From the NCBI RefSeq assembly GCF_000407505.1, contig NZ_ASWE01000002.1, positions 186,001 to 250,000 on the forward strand: a stretch of DNA of 64,000 nt, written 5' to 3'. Below the pieces are notes generated by a model. That model made no database searches, was not told the origin of the DNA, and saw only the letters and a program-made list of their open reading frames with translations. The DNA comes from Enterococcus phoeniculicola ATCC BAA-412. Lineage in GTDB: Bacteria > Bacillota > Bacilli > Lactobacillales > Enterococcaceae. Within the stretch, counting starts at the first letter, position 1; each line of letters begins with the position of its first letter. This document shows, piece by piece, positions 7,925 through 17,600 of the stretch. The translations under genes were made by a program, and so were the position numbers.

Positions 7925-9286
7925 ATGAATAATCAATCACTTATCGAATTTGAACCATACAAAATATTTAGAAATAACGGAAAAAACTATGTGTTTAAGA
8001 TTAATGATAATAAGCTCTTTCAAATAGATAGCAGAACGGAACAATTTCTTCGGGAAGAGGGTAAGACAATTGAACAAGGTTTCCATTCATTAAGAGAACT
8101 ATTTACCCAAGAAGAATATTTAAACTTAATACAAGGGATGATGGCAGCAAATTTTTTTAAAAATCAAATTGAGGAATCCGTTTTTACGGATATACCAAAG
8201 AACGGGGTAGGTCTCTCTTCGCTTACTCTCATGCTTATACAAGAATGTAATATGAAATGTTCATATTGCTATGGTGAAGGTGGAGAATATTTCAATAAAG
8301 GTAAAATGTCTATCGATACAGCAATAAAGGCAGTAGATTATTTGATTAAGGAGTCAAAAGAAAAAGAATTATTAGTAGCTTTTTTTGGAGGAGAACCCTT
8401 GATGAACTTTCGTTTAATTAAAGAGGTTGTCAAATATTGTAAGGGGAAAGAAATCTCAACTAATAAGATTTTCAGATTTACGATAACAACTAATGGAACT
8501 CTGATTAATAAGAGAATCGAAGATTTTCTTGTAGAAAATAATGTGATGATTCAAATAAGTTTAGATGGAAATAAAAAACAACACGATAAAAATAGATTTT
8601 TTGAAAATAGAAGAGGCTCTTATGACCTAATTTTAGACAGAACAAAAAGTCTGAGAGAAAGGACTCGAGTAAGTGGTCGTGCAACGTTAACCTCTGAAAA
8701 TTTAAATTATACGGAAATATATAATCATTTGAATGATTTAGGATTTTCTGCAATCCCAATGGCTGTTGCAGAAAACATGATTGATGATGAAGCATACGAA
8801 ATTAGGATAAAAGAATTTATTCGATTAATTCATTACTGTAAAGAATTGATTGACTTAAAGAAGTATGATGATGTTGTAAAGATTCCAATGATATACGGAA
8901 TATTACAAAAATTAGAATTTCCTGAAGAAAGACAAGTGGGTTGTAATGTTGGGCAAGGTGTGTATGCTGTGGATATAGATGGAAGTTTGTTCCCGTGCCA
9001 TAGATTTGTGTCCAAAGAAAATTTTAAGATTGGTGATCTTGAAATTGGAGTAGAAAATGTACAGGAATTTAAAGATAAGCAACATGTATTAAATCATGTT
9101 AAGTGTGACAGTTGCTGGGCTAGGAACCTTTGCTTAGGTGGATGTCCATTTGAGAATTATGAACAAACAGGATTTATGGAGAAAGCTTCATCAAGATACT
9201 GTAAATTCATGAAAATGACTTCAGAAGAAATAGTCAAGCTATACTTAGAATTAAACAATGAAGATAGAAAAAAATTGTTTCATTGA
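7925..9286 (+). CDS. radical SAM/SPASM peptide maturase
   Basis: A 453-residue enzyme expected to bind three iron-sulfur clusters and modify the 29-residue precursor. The first ~85 residues resemble a leader-binding (RRE/PqqD-like) region. The radical SAM motif C-x3-C-x2-C is at C108, C112 and C115 (CNMKCSYCYGEGGEY), with FFGGEPL following. The SPASM region near the C terminus carries GCNVGQG, LFPCHRF, KCDSCWARNLCLGGCPF and SRYC. The CYGEGGEY form is typical of thioether-forming (ranthipeptide/sactipeptide) maturases. Start ATG at 7925 has TTGGAGG 7 bases upstream; an upstream GTG lies inside the terminator stem and is unlikely. The exporter follows 39 bases later. Confidence 0.93.
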   Translation: MNNQSLIEFEPYKIFRNNGKNYVFKINDNKLFQIDSRTEQFLREEGKTIEQGFHSLRELFTQEEYLNLIQGMMAANFFKNQIEESVFTDIPKNGVGLSSLTLMLIQECNMKCSYCYGEGGEYFNKGKMSIDTAIKAVDYLIKESKEKELLVAFFGGEPLMNFRLIKEVVKYCKGKEISTNKIFRFTITTNGTLINKRIEDFLVENNVMIQISLDGNKKQHDKNRFFENRRGSYDLILDRTKSLRERTRVSGRATLTSENLNYTEIYNHLNDLGFSAIPMAVAENMIDDEAYEIRIKEFIRLIHYCKELIDLKKYDDVVKIPMIYGILQKLEFPEERQVGCNVGQGVYAVDIDGSLFPCHRFVSKENFKIGDLEIGVENVQEFKDKQHVLNHVKCDSCWARNLCLGGCPFENYEQTGFMEKASSRYCKFMKMTSEEIVKLYLELNNEDRKKLFH

Positions 9287-9325
9287 TTAATCAGCGTAAA
9301 AAATACAATAAAGGATTACTAGTTT

Positions 9326-11053
9326 ATGTATAATATTCTACTAAAACAATTGAAAATAAAAAAAACAATATTTTTATTAGGTATCTTTTCAAGTTTACTG
9401 AGTACTGTAATAAGTTTGTTGATACCTATTTTGTCTAAAAATATTATTGATGCTGTTTCAGGAAAAAACCTTTCTTTATCTTCTTTTAGTAATGTAATTT
9501 TACTGTTTATTTTTCAAGCAGCAGCTTCTACTGTTAGTGTAGTGAGTCTATCTTATATAGGTGAAGGAATAGTAGGGGGATTTAGAATAATAGTATGGGA
9601 AAAAATTATTAGTTTAAGAATTAGATACTTTGAAAATAACAAATCTGGAGAAATCACAAGTTTGCTAGTAAATGATACTGGAGTCATAAAAAATTTCATT
9701 TCTAATAAAATCCCATCTTTGATAACTAGTGTAATCTCTTTGATAGGGGCAGTAATCATATTGATGTGTATAGATTATAAGATGACACTTTTAATATTCG
9801 CTGTGTTTCCTATCCTTCTACTGATAGTTTTACCTATGGGAAGAAAAATTAAACACAGATCTCAACAATATCAACAAGAACTATCTGAATTCACTGGATA
9901 TGCTAATCAAATTATAAGTGAAATAAAATTAGTCAAGTACTCTAATAGTGAAAATTACGAAAAAAAAAGAGGCACTACTCAACTCAACTCTCTTTTTAGG
10001 ATAGGATTTAATTTAACAAAAATAGAATCTTTGGGAAATTCACTGATTTTACTTGTTATGACATCAATGCTTATATGTTTGTTAGTTTTTGGTGCTGTTC
10101 GTATCTCAAAACAAGAAATTTCTACAGGAACTTTACTAGCTTTTCTCATGTATTTACTACAAGTGATATCACCTACAATAATTATACTCAGTTTTGTCAA
10201 TCAGTTAAAAAGTGTTCAGGGAGCATCAAAGCGGGTAATTGATCTTTTAGAATTAGATGTAGAAGATTTGTCTAAAGGACAAGAAATTAATATAGAAAAT
10301 CAACCATTAAAGTTTAAAAATGTAAATTTTGAGTATGACTACGGAATTAATGTACTCAAAGACGTAAGTTTTGAAGTTCAGCCTAAACATACAGTCGCAT
10401 TTGTCGGTCCTAGCGGAGCTGGTAAAACAACCATATTTGGCTTGATAGAACGATTTTATGATTTGAAAGAAGGGGATATACTGTTTGGAAACCATTCAAT
10501 TTTGGATGTGCCTATAAAAAATCTCAGATCTCAAGTTGGTTATGTATCTCAGGAAAACTCACTTTTAAGCGGGACAATTTATGATAATCTAATATATGGT
10601 CTTAGATTCTCTGTTTCTGAAAACCAATGTATTCAAGCGTTGAGCCAATCGTGCGCTTTGGAGTTTGTTAACCTTCTTCCCAAGGGAATTCATACAAATA
10701 TAGGAGAGAAAGGGACAAAGTTATCAGGTGGGGAGAAGCAGAGGATTGCTATTGCAAGAGCATTTTTAAGAAGTCCGAAAATCCTTTTACTTGATGAAGC
10801 TACAGCAAATTTGGATAGCTCTTCTGAGGAAGTTGTTCAACAAGCATTAAAAAATTTAATGAGAGAAAGAATGACTTTAATTATTGCACATCGCTTATCC
10901 ACAGTAATTGATGCAGATAAAATTATTTTTATTGAGAATGGTCAGATAACAGGAGAGGGTAAGCATTTAGAACTAATAAAGTCGCATTCCCTATATAAAG
11001 AATATGTAGAAAGTCAATTTATGAATGTTAAAGAGTCCCAATCCTACAGCTAA
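9326..11053 (+). CDS. ABC exporter (fused membrane and ATPase domains)
   Basis: A 575-residue half-transporter. Six transmembrane helices occupy about residues 15-290 and the ATPase about 320-575. Walker A is VGPSGAGKTT, Q-loop QENSLLSG, signature LSGGEKQRIAIARAFL, Walker B ILLLDEATANLD and H-loop IIAHRLST. There is no N-terminal C39 peptidase domain, so leader removal would need another protease; the S9 peptidase at the left end of the window is a candidate. It most likely secretes the modified peptide. The last codons lie inside the terminator hairpin. It may have replaced the decayed exporter at 3676. Confidence 0.9.
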   Translation: MYNILLKQLKIKKTIFLLGIFSSLLSTVISLLIPILSKNIIDAVSGKNLSLSSFSNVILLFIFQAAASTVSVVSLSYIGEGIVGGFRIIVWEKIISLRIRYFENNKSGEITSLLVNDTGVIKNFISNKIPSLITSVISLIGAVIILMCIDYKMTLLIFAVFPILLLIVLPMGRKIKHRSQQYQQELSEFTGYANQIISEIKLVKYSNSENYEKKRGTTQLNSLFRIGFNLTKIESLGNSLILLVMTSMLICLLVFGAVRISKQEISTGTLLAFLMYLLQVISPTIIILSFVNQLKSVQGASKRVIDLLELDVEDLSKGQEINIENQPLKFKNVNFEYDYGINVLKDVSFEVQPKHTVAFVGPSGAGKTTIFGLIERFYDLKEGDILFGNHSILDVPIKNLRSQVGYVSQENSLLSGTIYDNLIYGLRFSVSENQCIQALSQSCALEFVNLLPKGIHTNIGEKGTKLSGGEKQRIAIARAFLRSPKILLLDEATANLDSSSEEVVQQALKNLMRERMTLIIAHRLSTVIDADKIIFIENGQITGEGKHLELIKSHSLYKEYVESQFMNVKESQSYS

Positions 11054-11067
11054 GATTGGGACTTTTG
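11034..11067. terminator. terminator between convergent operons
   Basis: The stem AGTCCCAATC / GATTGGGACT with a 10-base loop is followed by TTTT. It includes the exporter stop codon and lies between the exporter (+) and the histidine kinase (-), so it could serve both strands, though the T-run is better on the plus strand. Confidence 0.8.
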
Positions 11068-11086
11068 ATATTTAACGACTAAATAT

Positions 11087-12001
11087 TTATGATATTGGGA
11101 TGGTTACTTTAAATAATGTTTCTACATAGGGTTTGCTAGTAACTTCGATTTGACCATTTAATCTTGTTAGATATTCAGTTACTATCGCTAATCCTAAACC
11201 ACTTCCTTGATTTTTTGTATTTCTCGAACTGTCTTCCATAAATGTTCTATCAAATATATTACAAATATTTTTTTTAGCGATTCCCTTCCCTTTATCTCCA
11301 ATACTTATAATTACATTTGAATGTTCTCTCTGAAGGGTTAAGCTAAAAAAATTACCATCTTTTCCATGAACCAACACATTATTAATTAAATTCTCTAAAA
11401 TACTCTTGAGTGCATAACGGTCAGTATAAATTATAGTTCCATTCTCAGGAATACTGACCTGCACCTCAAAATTATTACTTATAAAGGTTGGACTGAATGA
11501 AAAAAGTATTTGTCTACAAAGCTCATTAATATTTATTGGCTCTATAGAAAAAAGCATGTCGTTAGAATCTAATTTAGCTAGAATTGAAAATTGCGAAACA
11601 ATTTGATTAACCTCAATAATTTTATTTTTTATTTTTGTTGAATAGCTAGAAACACTTGATGTTTGCTCTAGTATCTCAATATAACCTAAAGCAGTTGCAA
11701 GAGGTGTTTTTATGTCGTGGGAAATGTTAGAAAGAGTACTTGAAACGGAATTTCTCGCAGCATCATATTCGATTTTATTTTTGTTGTTTTGCGAAACAAT
11801 CTCGTTTAATTCAGCACACATTTTTTTTACTATTTTATCATCTGTTTTGAACAGCAATGTACTTTCTGAATTAGAAGTAGCAACTCGTTTGGCTTCTTTA
11901 ATAAGGCTCAATAACTGTTTTTTCGTCTGTTTCACTTTAACATATTCTATGAGAGAGAATAAGGATAACACTAGAACAATGATTGGAATTAGTGTATTCA
12001 T
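11087..12001 (-). CDS. sensor histidine kinase
   Basis: A 304-residue kinase with a single N-terminal membrane helix (residues about 3-20) and essentially no extracellular domain, so it likely senses within the membrane or through a partner transporter. The H-box is SHDIKTPLATALGYIE with His95. The ATPase domain has the N-box LENLINNV, G1 GDKGKGIA and G2 GSGLGLAIV. Start ATG at 12001 overlaps the response-regulator stop (ATGA), so the two are co-translated. Its position facing the RiPP operon suggests it controls immunity or production, which is inference. Confidence 0.9.
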   Translation of the reverse strand: MNTLIPIIVLVLSLFSLIEYVKVKQTKKQLLSLIKEAKRVATSNSESTLLFKTDDKIVKKMCAELNEIVSQNNKNKIEYDAARNSVSSTLSNISHDIKTPLATALGYIEILEQTSSVSSYSTKIKNKIIEVNQIVSQFSILAKLDSNDMLFSIEPININELCRQILFSFSPTFISNNFEVQVSIPENGTIIYTDRYALKSILENLINNVLVHGKDGNFFSLTLQREHSNVIISIGDKGKGIAKKNICNIFDRTFMEDSSRNTKNQGSGLGLAIVTEYLTRLNGQIEVTSKPYVETLFKVTIPIS

Positions 12002-12693
12002 TTCGTTATTTCCTCCATTGTGTATCCAATACCCCAAAGTGTTTTAATATACTCATCTTGAGAATTTTTAGATAGTTTTTTTCTAAGTCTGTTAATTGAT
12101 ACATTGATAATATTTTCTTCTCCATAATAGGTTTCTTTCCATACTAATTCATACATGCGTGCTTTTGAAAAAACAGTTCCTTGGTTCGATACTAAAAGAG
12201 TTAAAATTTCAAATTCTTTTTTTGTCAGTGCTATTTTTTCCTTATCTTTTTTCACAGAAAAAGAAGTGAAATCAATAGATAAATCTTTGTAAGTGAGAAC
12301 CTTAACTATATCACTCTGTTTAATTGTAGAGTATTTTTGGGAGCGACGGAGCTGTGCACGAATTCTGGCCGAAAGCTCAATTAGTGAAAATGGTTTGACC
12401 ATGTAATCGTCTGCCCCAAGGTTGAAACCTATCGTTTTATCTTGCTCAGAAGACTTTGCTGTTAAAATTATTACGGGTAAAAAAGTATGTTGTCGAATGA
12501 ACTTTAATACATCAATACCACTAGTCCTTGGAAGCATAAGATCTAACAAAATTAAATCAAAGGTATTACTTAATTCTACCTTAGCTTGTTCTCCATCATA
12601 TACTGGTATAACATCAAAATTTTCACTGACAAGATATTCTACAAGCATTTCGCTCAAGTCAAGGTCATCTTCTATTAATAAAATTCGATCCAT
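11998..12693 (-). CDS. OmpR/PhoB-family response regulator
   Basis: A 231-residue regulator. The receiver domain has acidic residues D9/D10, phospho-acceptor Asp51 (LLLDLMLP) and the conserved Lys in ILTAKS. The winged-helix DNA-binding domain spans about 130-228 (ALTKKEFEILTLLVSNQG, INRLRKKL, LWGIGY). It is first in the two-gene operon, transcribed leftward from the non-coding stretch beginning at 12694. With its kinase it resembles systems that answer peptide antibiotics; no target site could be defined by eye. Confidence 0.92.
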   Translation of the reverse strand: MDRILLIEDDLDLSEMLVEYLVSENFDVIPVYDGEQAKVELSNTFDLILLDLMLPRTSGIDVLKFIRQHTFLPVIILTAKSSEQDKTIGFNLGADDYMVKPFSLIELSARIRAQLRRSQKYSTIKQSDIVKVLTYKDLSIDFTSFSVKKDKEKIALTKKEFEILTLLVSNQGTVFSKARMYELVWKETYYGEENIINVSINRLRKKLSKNSQDEYIKTLWGIGYTMEEITK

Positions 12694-13219
12694 TTCGTAT
12701 CGCCTCTCTTTCAGCCTTAGGCTATATAATTAGTTGCCTGACTAAGTATATTTTATTGAAATCAACAAAAGTAATTTTTCTTATATTTAATTATATCAAA
12801 ATAGATGCAACCATGCTTAGAAATTAACAGTTGTAATTTTAAATATTGAGAGATTAAAGAAATATGATTAAGACTGGATTTTTAGTTTTCTAAAAAAATT
12901 TGTCCAACTCGGCTAATATATAGAAACCAAAATCATTTTTAAAAGTAGCTAAACTTTTAAATTTTTTTAAATAGATACTTTCACCCTCATGTGATTACTC
13001 GAAATGGGGATAGCCATTGATGTGATTCCAGAATCAAAAGAATATTCTTTTGATTCTGGAATATTTTTAATACCTTTAATTAGTTTCAATTATTAAGGTA
13101 AGTTAAACAAAAACCATATCTACAACTTGTGTAAATTAAATCAGATTAAAAAGTCTGTTGAAATAGATTCACAAAATTAATTGACATAATCGATGATAAA
13201 ACGCTGGATATACAGTATT
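12694..13219. other. AT-rich non-coding stretch with a long palindrome
   Basis: No supported gene on either strand. It must contain the promoter of the two-component operon (minus strand). The only strong structure is a 38-bp perfect palindrome at 13025-13062. It lies between the peptide island and the presumed conjugative element, so a boundary may fall here, but no attachment-site repeat was recognised. Confidence 0.5.
13025..13062. repeat. 38-bp perfect palindrome, possible bidirectional terminator
   Basis: ATTCCAGAATCAAAAGAAT and its exact reverse complement are joined without a loop. ATTTTTAAT follows on the plus strand. As RNA it would fold into a very stable hairpin with U-rich tail, so termination is the simplest reading. 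A cruciform or recombination site is an alternative given its position at a probable module border. Confidence 0.7.
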
Positions 13220-13387
13220 TTATAATGATAATTCACATAAGTCATCAATTTTCATCTCAACTTCTATACTGATTTTTAATAATATAAACAAGTATTCTGC
13301 TAATTCTACAGTCTCAAAAGTCCACGCAGCAAATCCTACATCTGTAAATAAATAGACAGATGTATTTTTCATTAATATTTTTTCCAT
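13220..13387 (-). CDS. small hypothetical protein, 55 aa
   Basis: ATG (complement of 13385-13387) has GAGGGGG about 9 bases upstream. The product starts MEKILMKNTSVYLFTDVGFA and ends KIDDLCELSL, with a hydrophobic, aromatic middle (AEYLFILLKI) and an acidic end. I do not recognise it. The ribosome-binding site is the only support for expression. It stands alone between the two-component genes and the Mom-like gene. Confidence 0.4.
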   Translation of the reverse strand: MEKILMKNTSVYLFTDVGFAAWTFETVELAEYLFILLKISIEVEMKIDDLCELSL

Positions 13388-13613
13388 TGATGATTCCCCC
13401 TCTAAAAATAAATACGCAAGAAACCTATTTTATTTTTTTCATTTTAATCAAGTGTGTCTCTTTTTAATTTGATTGATTGGTATTAGATGAACACCAATTG
13501 ACCATTGAAAATTTAATACACAATCTATCAGTACAAAAAACTTTGTAGCGAGCCTTAAAAAAAGAAACGCAAAGATAATATTTCAGCGAATCTCAACTCA
13601 ATGAGTAAAGGAG

Positions 13614-14420
13614 ATGATTACTAAAGGAATTAAGATTGGTCATGAATTAAAGATTAGTCACCTTGCAAAAGATTGTGCAATAAGCTTTGTACGAAAATAT
13701 CATTATTCAAAGGTAATTCCAAAGCTAGTTAAATACTACTTGGGAATGTTTGATTTAAAAGATGAAAAACCAAAATTATTAGGCGTTTTCATGTTAGGGT
13801 GGGGGACACAACCTCTCCAAACGATAAGAAAGATATTTCCAAATCGTAGTTTTTCAACTAAGGATTATTTAGAAGTTGGTAAGATGTGTTTTCTTCCGGA
13901 AATGAATAATAACCGCTATTTTGGAAGCTACGCTCTGTCTTCTCTAATAAAATGGCTCAAGAAAAATACAAACTATCTTTTTTTATATACTCTTGCAGAT
14001 GGCATTGAGGGCAAGTGTGGATACGTTTATCAAGCTTCTAATTTTTATTATGGGGGAAGTTTCAAAACGAGTGTTTATAGGGATAAGAAGAGTGGCGAAA
14101 AGATTCATCCCAGGAGTGCGAAAAAGTTATTAGAAGAAAACGCAAATTTTGATGACGTGAAAAAAAGAAATTGGTTAACGCATGATTTCTGCACATATAA
14201 AGGGATTGAGAAAATTAATGGAAGAATGTTTAGATACATTTTTCCTCTGAAAAAAGTAGCCAAAAAGATTTTAGATGAGTCAGTAAATTTTAGTCAGAAT
14301 AAGTATCCGAAAAATAATGAGTTACTTTTTGAAAAACGTGTAGCTTACAGAAAGTATAAAAAAATCAATCGTCCTAAATTTAATAGAAATGTAAATTTTT
14401 ACAATAGTCAAAAATTCTAA
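13614..14420 (+). CDS. Mom-like DNA base-modification protein
   Basis: A 268-residue soluble protein resembling the phage Mu Mom group, which adds a carbamoylmethyl-type group to adenine and hides DNA from restriction enzymes. Matching features are the N-terminal FVRKYHYSK, a GNAT-like core (LGVFMLGWG, YLEVGKMCFLPEMNN, YFGSYALSSLIKWLK) and the block TLADGIEGKCGYVYQASNFYYGG. The assignment is from remembered family pattern. The AAAGGAG site abuts the ATG with no spacer, and a 7-codon reading frame (13601-13624) overlaps the start. Mu mom is likewise under unusual translational control, so the spacing may matter. It is probably the first gene of the conjugative element in this window. Confidence 0.72.
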   Translation: MITKGIKIGHELKISHLAKDCAISFVRKYHYSKVIPKLVKYYLGMFDLKDEKPKLLGVFMLGWGTQPLQTIRKIFPNRSFSTKDYLEVGKMCFLPEMNNNRYFGSYALSSLIKWLKKNTNYLFLYTLADGIEGKCGYVYQASNFYYGGSFKTSVYRDKKSGEKIHPRSAKKLLEENANFDDVKKRNWLTHDFCTYKGIEKINGRMFRYIFPLKKVAKKILDESVNFSQNKYPKNNELLFEKRVAYRKYKKINRPKFNRNVNFYNSQKF

Positions 14421-14469
14421 TAATGAGTTAGAGAGAGCAGATATAGAGGAGCGATAGAATTTCTTTGGA

Positions 14470-14600
14470 ACCTGGAGTTAGTCACTTCAGTGCAATGAAC
14501 TATAAAGGGATAATGGTACTTCTAATATTAAAATAGCTTGCCGTGAAAGTCGGGAAGAGGTGAAAATCCTATGATGTTGACTAGCATGCTGATAGATTTT
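14470..14600 (+). promoter_or_regulatory. structured leader upstream of the adhesin/transfer operon
   Basis: An 8-bp long-range pairing, GTTAGTCA (14477-14484) with TGACTAGC (14578-14585, one G-U), would close a domain of about 100 nucleotides. Inside are small potential hairpins (GCCG/CGG near 14539, AGG/CCT near 14558). The stretch GGGAAGAGGTGAAAATCC partly resembles a cobalamin box, but the rest of that fold is not present. Identity unknown. Confidence 0.3.
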
Positions 14601-14634
14601 TTTGAATCTAATTAAGATTAAAGGAGCAAGTAAA

Positions 14635-17600
14635 ATGAAGTTAATCAAACTTTGTAAGAAGAGATCTGTTCTGTTGCTCAGTATTATTTTACAATCAATT
14701 GCAATTGGCTCTATCTCCAGTGCAGGATATGCGAAAGAAAGAAGTATTGACTATCCACAAAATGTTTCAATCGAATACGATGCTAGTAAACTCTATAATG
14801 TTTCAGGTGCTTATGCAAATGGCACCAGTTTTGCGACTAAAACAACAGGATTATTTGCAGTCTATAACCAACAAAAACAAGCTGTTTTTTGTATTGATCC
14901 TGGCATACCGATTCCTGACGAGTCTACCCCTGGATATGAAAAAAATCCGCTGCCTACCATGCCCGACAAAGCAAAATTAATTACCGTTTTGTGGAACAAA
15001 GTGGGTACTGATATGGATACACAAATGGTTGCACAAAAAATGGTATGGGAAGAAGTCAATGGTTTGTCACTTGATAAAGTAATTAGTCCTAATGGTACAT
15101 TGATTGATAGTAAAGGGATTGAAAGTAAAATCAATCAAGTAATAAATGACTACCAAAAGAAACCAAGTTTTGATCATACAACTGTAAAAACAATTTTAGG
15201 AAAATCTACAACTCTTAGTGACAAAAACGGTGTTAACCTGTCTGAATTTAATGAAGTTGTTAAAAATACAGCAAATGTTGATTACCGTGTGAGTGGGAAT
15301 CAATTAATTATTACACCAAATGCTAACTCAAAAGTAAGCGGTGAATTGGTTTTACAACGCTCGGAAGGTACTGGCACACCAGTTGCGTATAAAAAATTAG
15401 GTCTGCAAACTGTGATGGCGGGTGCTATTGATAAACCAACAACCTACACAGTCAAAATTCAAGTAGAAAAAAACGGGTCGTTGAAAATTAGGAAGGTTGA
15501 TAAAGAATCTGGTAGTAATGTAGCGGGAACCGTATTTCATTTAGATTTTGGGAAAATCCTTCCTGAAAAAGAAGTGACTACTGATAAAGAAGGAATCGCT
15601 GTATTGGATGGGATTCCTCATGGTACAAAAGTAATCATCACAGAAAAATCGGTACCCAAACCTTATACGATTGATACCACGCCGGTAACAACGACAATCA
15701 AAGCTGGAGAAACCATTACCGTAACTAAAAAAAATACGCGTGAAAAGGGTCAAATACTTTTAGATAAAACGGGAATTGAAACAGGTACTGACCTTTGGAA
15801 CGAGAATTATTCTTTAGCTGGGAATACCTTTGCAATTCGAAAGGATAGTCTGACAGGAGCAATTGTCCAAGAAATAACTACTGATGAAAAAGGTCATGCG
15901 GAAACGCCCAAAGATATTGCGAATGCTTTGGAATTGGGTACCTACTATGTGACGGAAACCAAGGCTAGTAATGGATTCGTAAATAGCTTCAAACCAATCA
16001 AAGTTGAATTAAAGTATGCAAATCAAACCGTAGCACTTGTTGTAAGCGATGTAAAAGGTCAGAATCAAGAGGTTACTGGAAAGACATTAATAACTAAAGA
16101 AGACAAGGAAACCGGTAATAAAACACAAGGGAAAGCAGAATTTTCTGGTGCACAATATACGTTGTTTTATGCAAAAGGGGACGCTATGCATAAAGTAAAT
16201 GATGCCGTAAAATGGACAGATGAATTTAAACCTGAGCTAATTCAAGGTACGAAAGCATCTAATGAAACAGTTACTCTTAGAATAGATGAAAAAAATCAAA
16301 TAGCAGTTAAACACTTGGCTATTAATGAGTATTATTGGCAGGAAACTCAAGCTCCTGAAGGCTATACTTTAGATCAAACGAAATATCCTGTTTCCATCAA
16401 AAAAATTGATGACACTGAGCAAAATGCGGTTATCACTCGTGACGTTACAGCAAAGCAACAAGTAATCCGTTTCGGCTTTGATTTTTTTAAATTTGCAAGT
16501 TCCTTAGCAGGTACTGCAAGTACGGGATTTAATGATCTTACTTTCAAGATAACTCCTTTAAAAGGAACCGCCGAAATCACAGGAGCTAATGACGAAGCTA
16601 TCACAGGTTATAATGAACAGTTAGGTTTTGATGGATATGGAAAGTTTGAAAATTTACCTTACGGAGATTACTTATTGCAAGAAGTTAAAGCACCAGATGG
16701 ATTTCAAAAAATTCAACCTCTGGAAATTAGAACGACTTTCAAGGAAAATAAAGATGACTACATCAAAAGCGAATATATCTTCACGATTACTGAGAAAGGA
16801 CAAAAGGAACCAATAAAAACGGTCATCGTTCCGTATGAAAAATTAACCAATACAAACTTTTCTGTTAATTTAAATCGATTGCTCCTTTACGATTTACCTG
16901 AAAATGAGGATAGTTTGACTTCTCTAGCGGTTTGGGATGAAGAAGCTAGCAAAGAAATAAAAGGTCTGGATAATACGAATTTACTTGATAAATTAAGTTA
17001 CAATTTACATGAAGTCAAAGAAAATTGGTATGTAGTAGCACAAGCAATTGATGTTGTAGCCACGAAAGCTGCTAAAGAAAAAGATGACAAGGCGAAACCG
17101 GTAGTGATTGCTGAAACGAAAACCACGTTAGCCAATAAAGAAAAAACAGGGACGTGGCAAATTCTTCATAAACTCACATCAGAACAAGTAATGAATAAAA
17201 CAATTGTTTTATTTAATTATGTATATAGCAGCAAAAAGTCTTTTAAAGCTGGCGAGGCACCTATTGCAAAAGATGATAGCTTGACCAATCAAGCACAAAC
17301 CGTCAAATGCACTGTAAAACCTCAGGTGTCGATTCAGACGAAGGCCCATTTAGAAAACGGTTCGCAAACTTTTTCTTACGGTGATGTTGTTGATATGTTT
17401 GACGATGTATCCATTAATCACGATGTTCTTGACGGTTCAAAAGAATCATTTGAAACAATTCTCTATGCTTTGTTTTCTGATGGTACAAAAAAAGAAATTT
17501 GGAAATCTGGAAAGATCGACTATGTAGTGAATGACAAAGAATTTACAAAGACAGTACTTTCAGAAAAAGTAGATACGAGTAAATATCCAAAAGGTACAAG

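Noticed and set aside
13182-13220. Promoter with TTGACA at 13182
   Set aside because: No -10 box lies 16-18 bases downstream; the nearest TATACA and TATAAT are too far away.
14540-14600. Cobalamin riboswitch before the adhesin gene
   Set aside because: Only GGGAA..GGTGAAAATCC resembles the B12 box; the CCC partner and surrounding conserved helices are absent and the downstream genes have no link to cobalamin.
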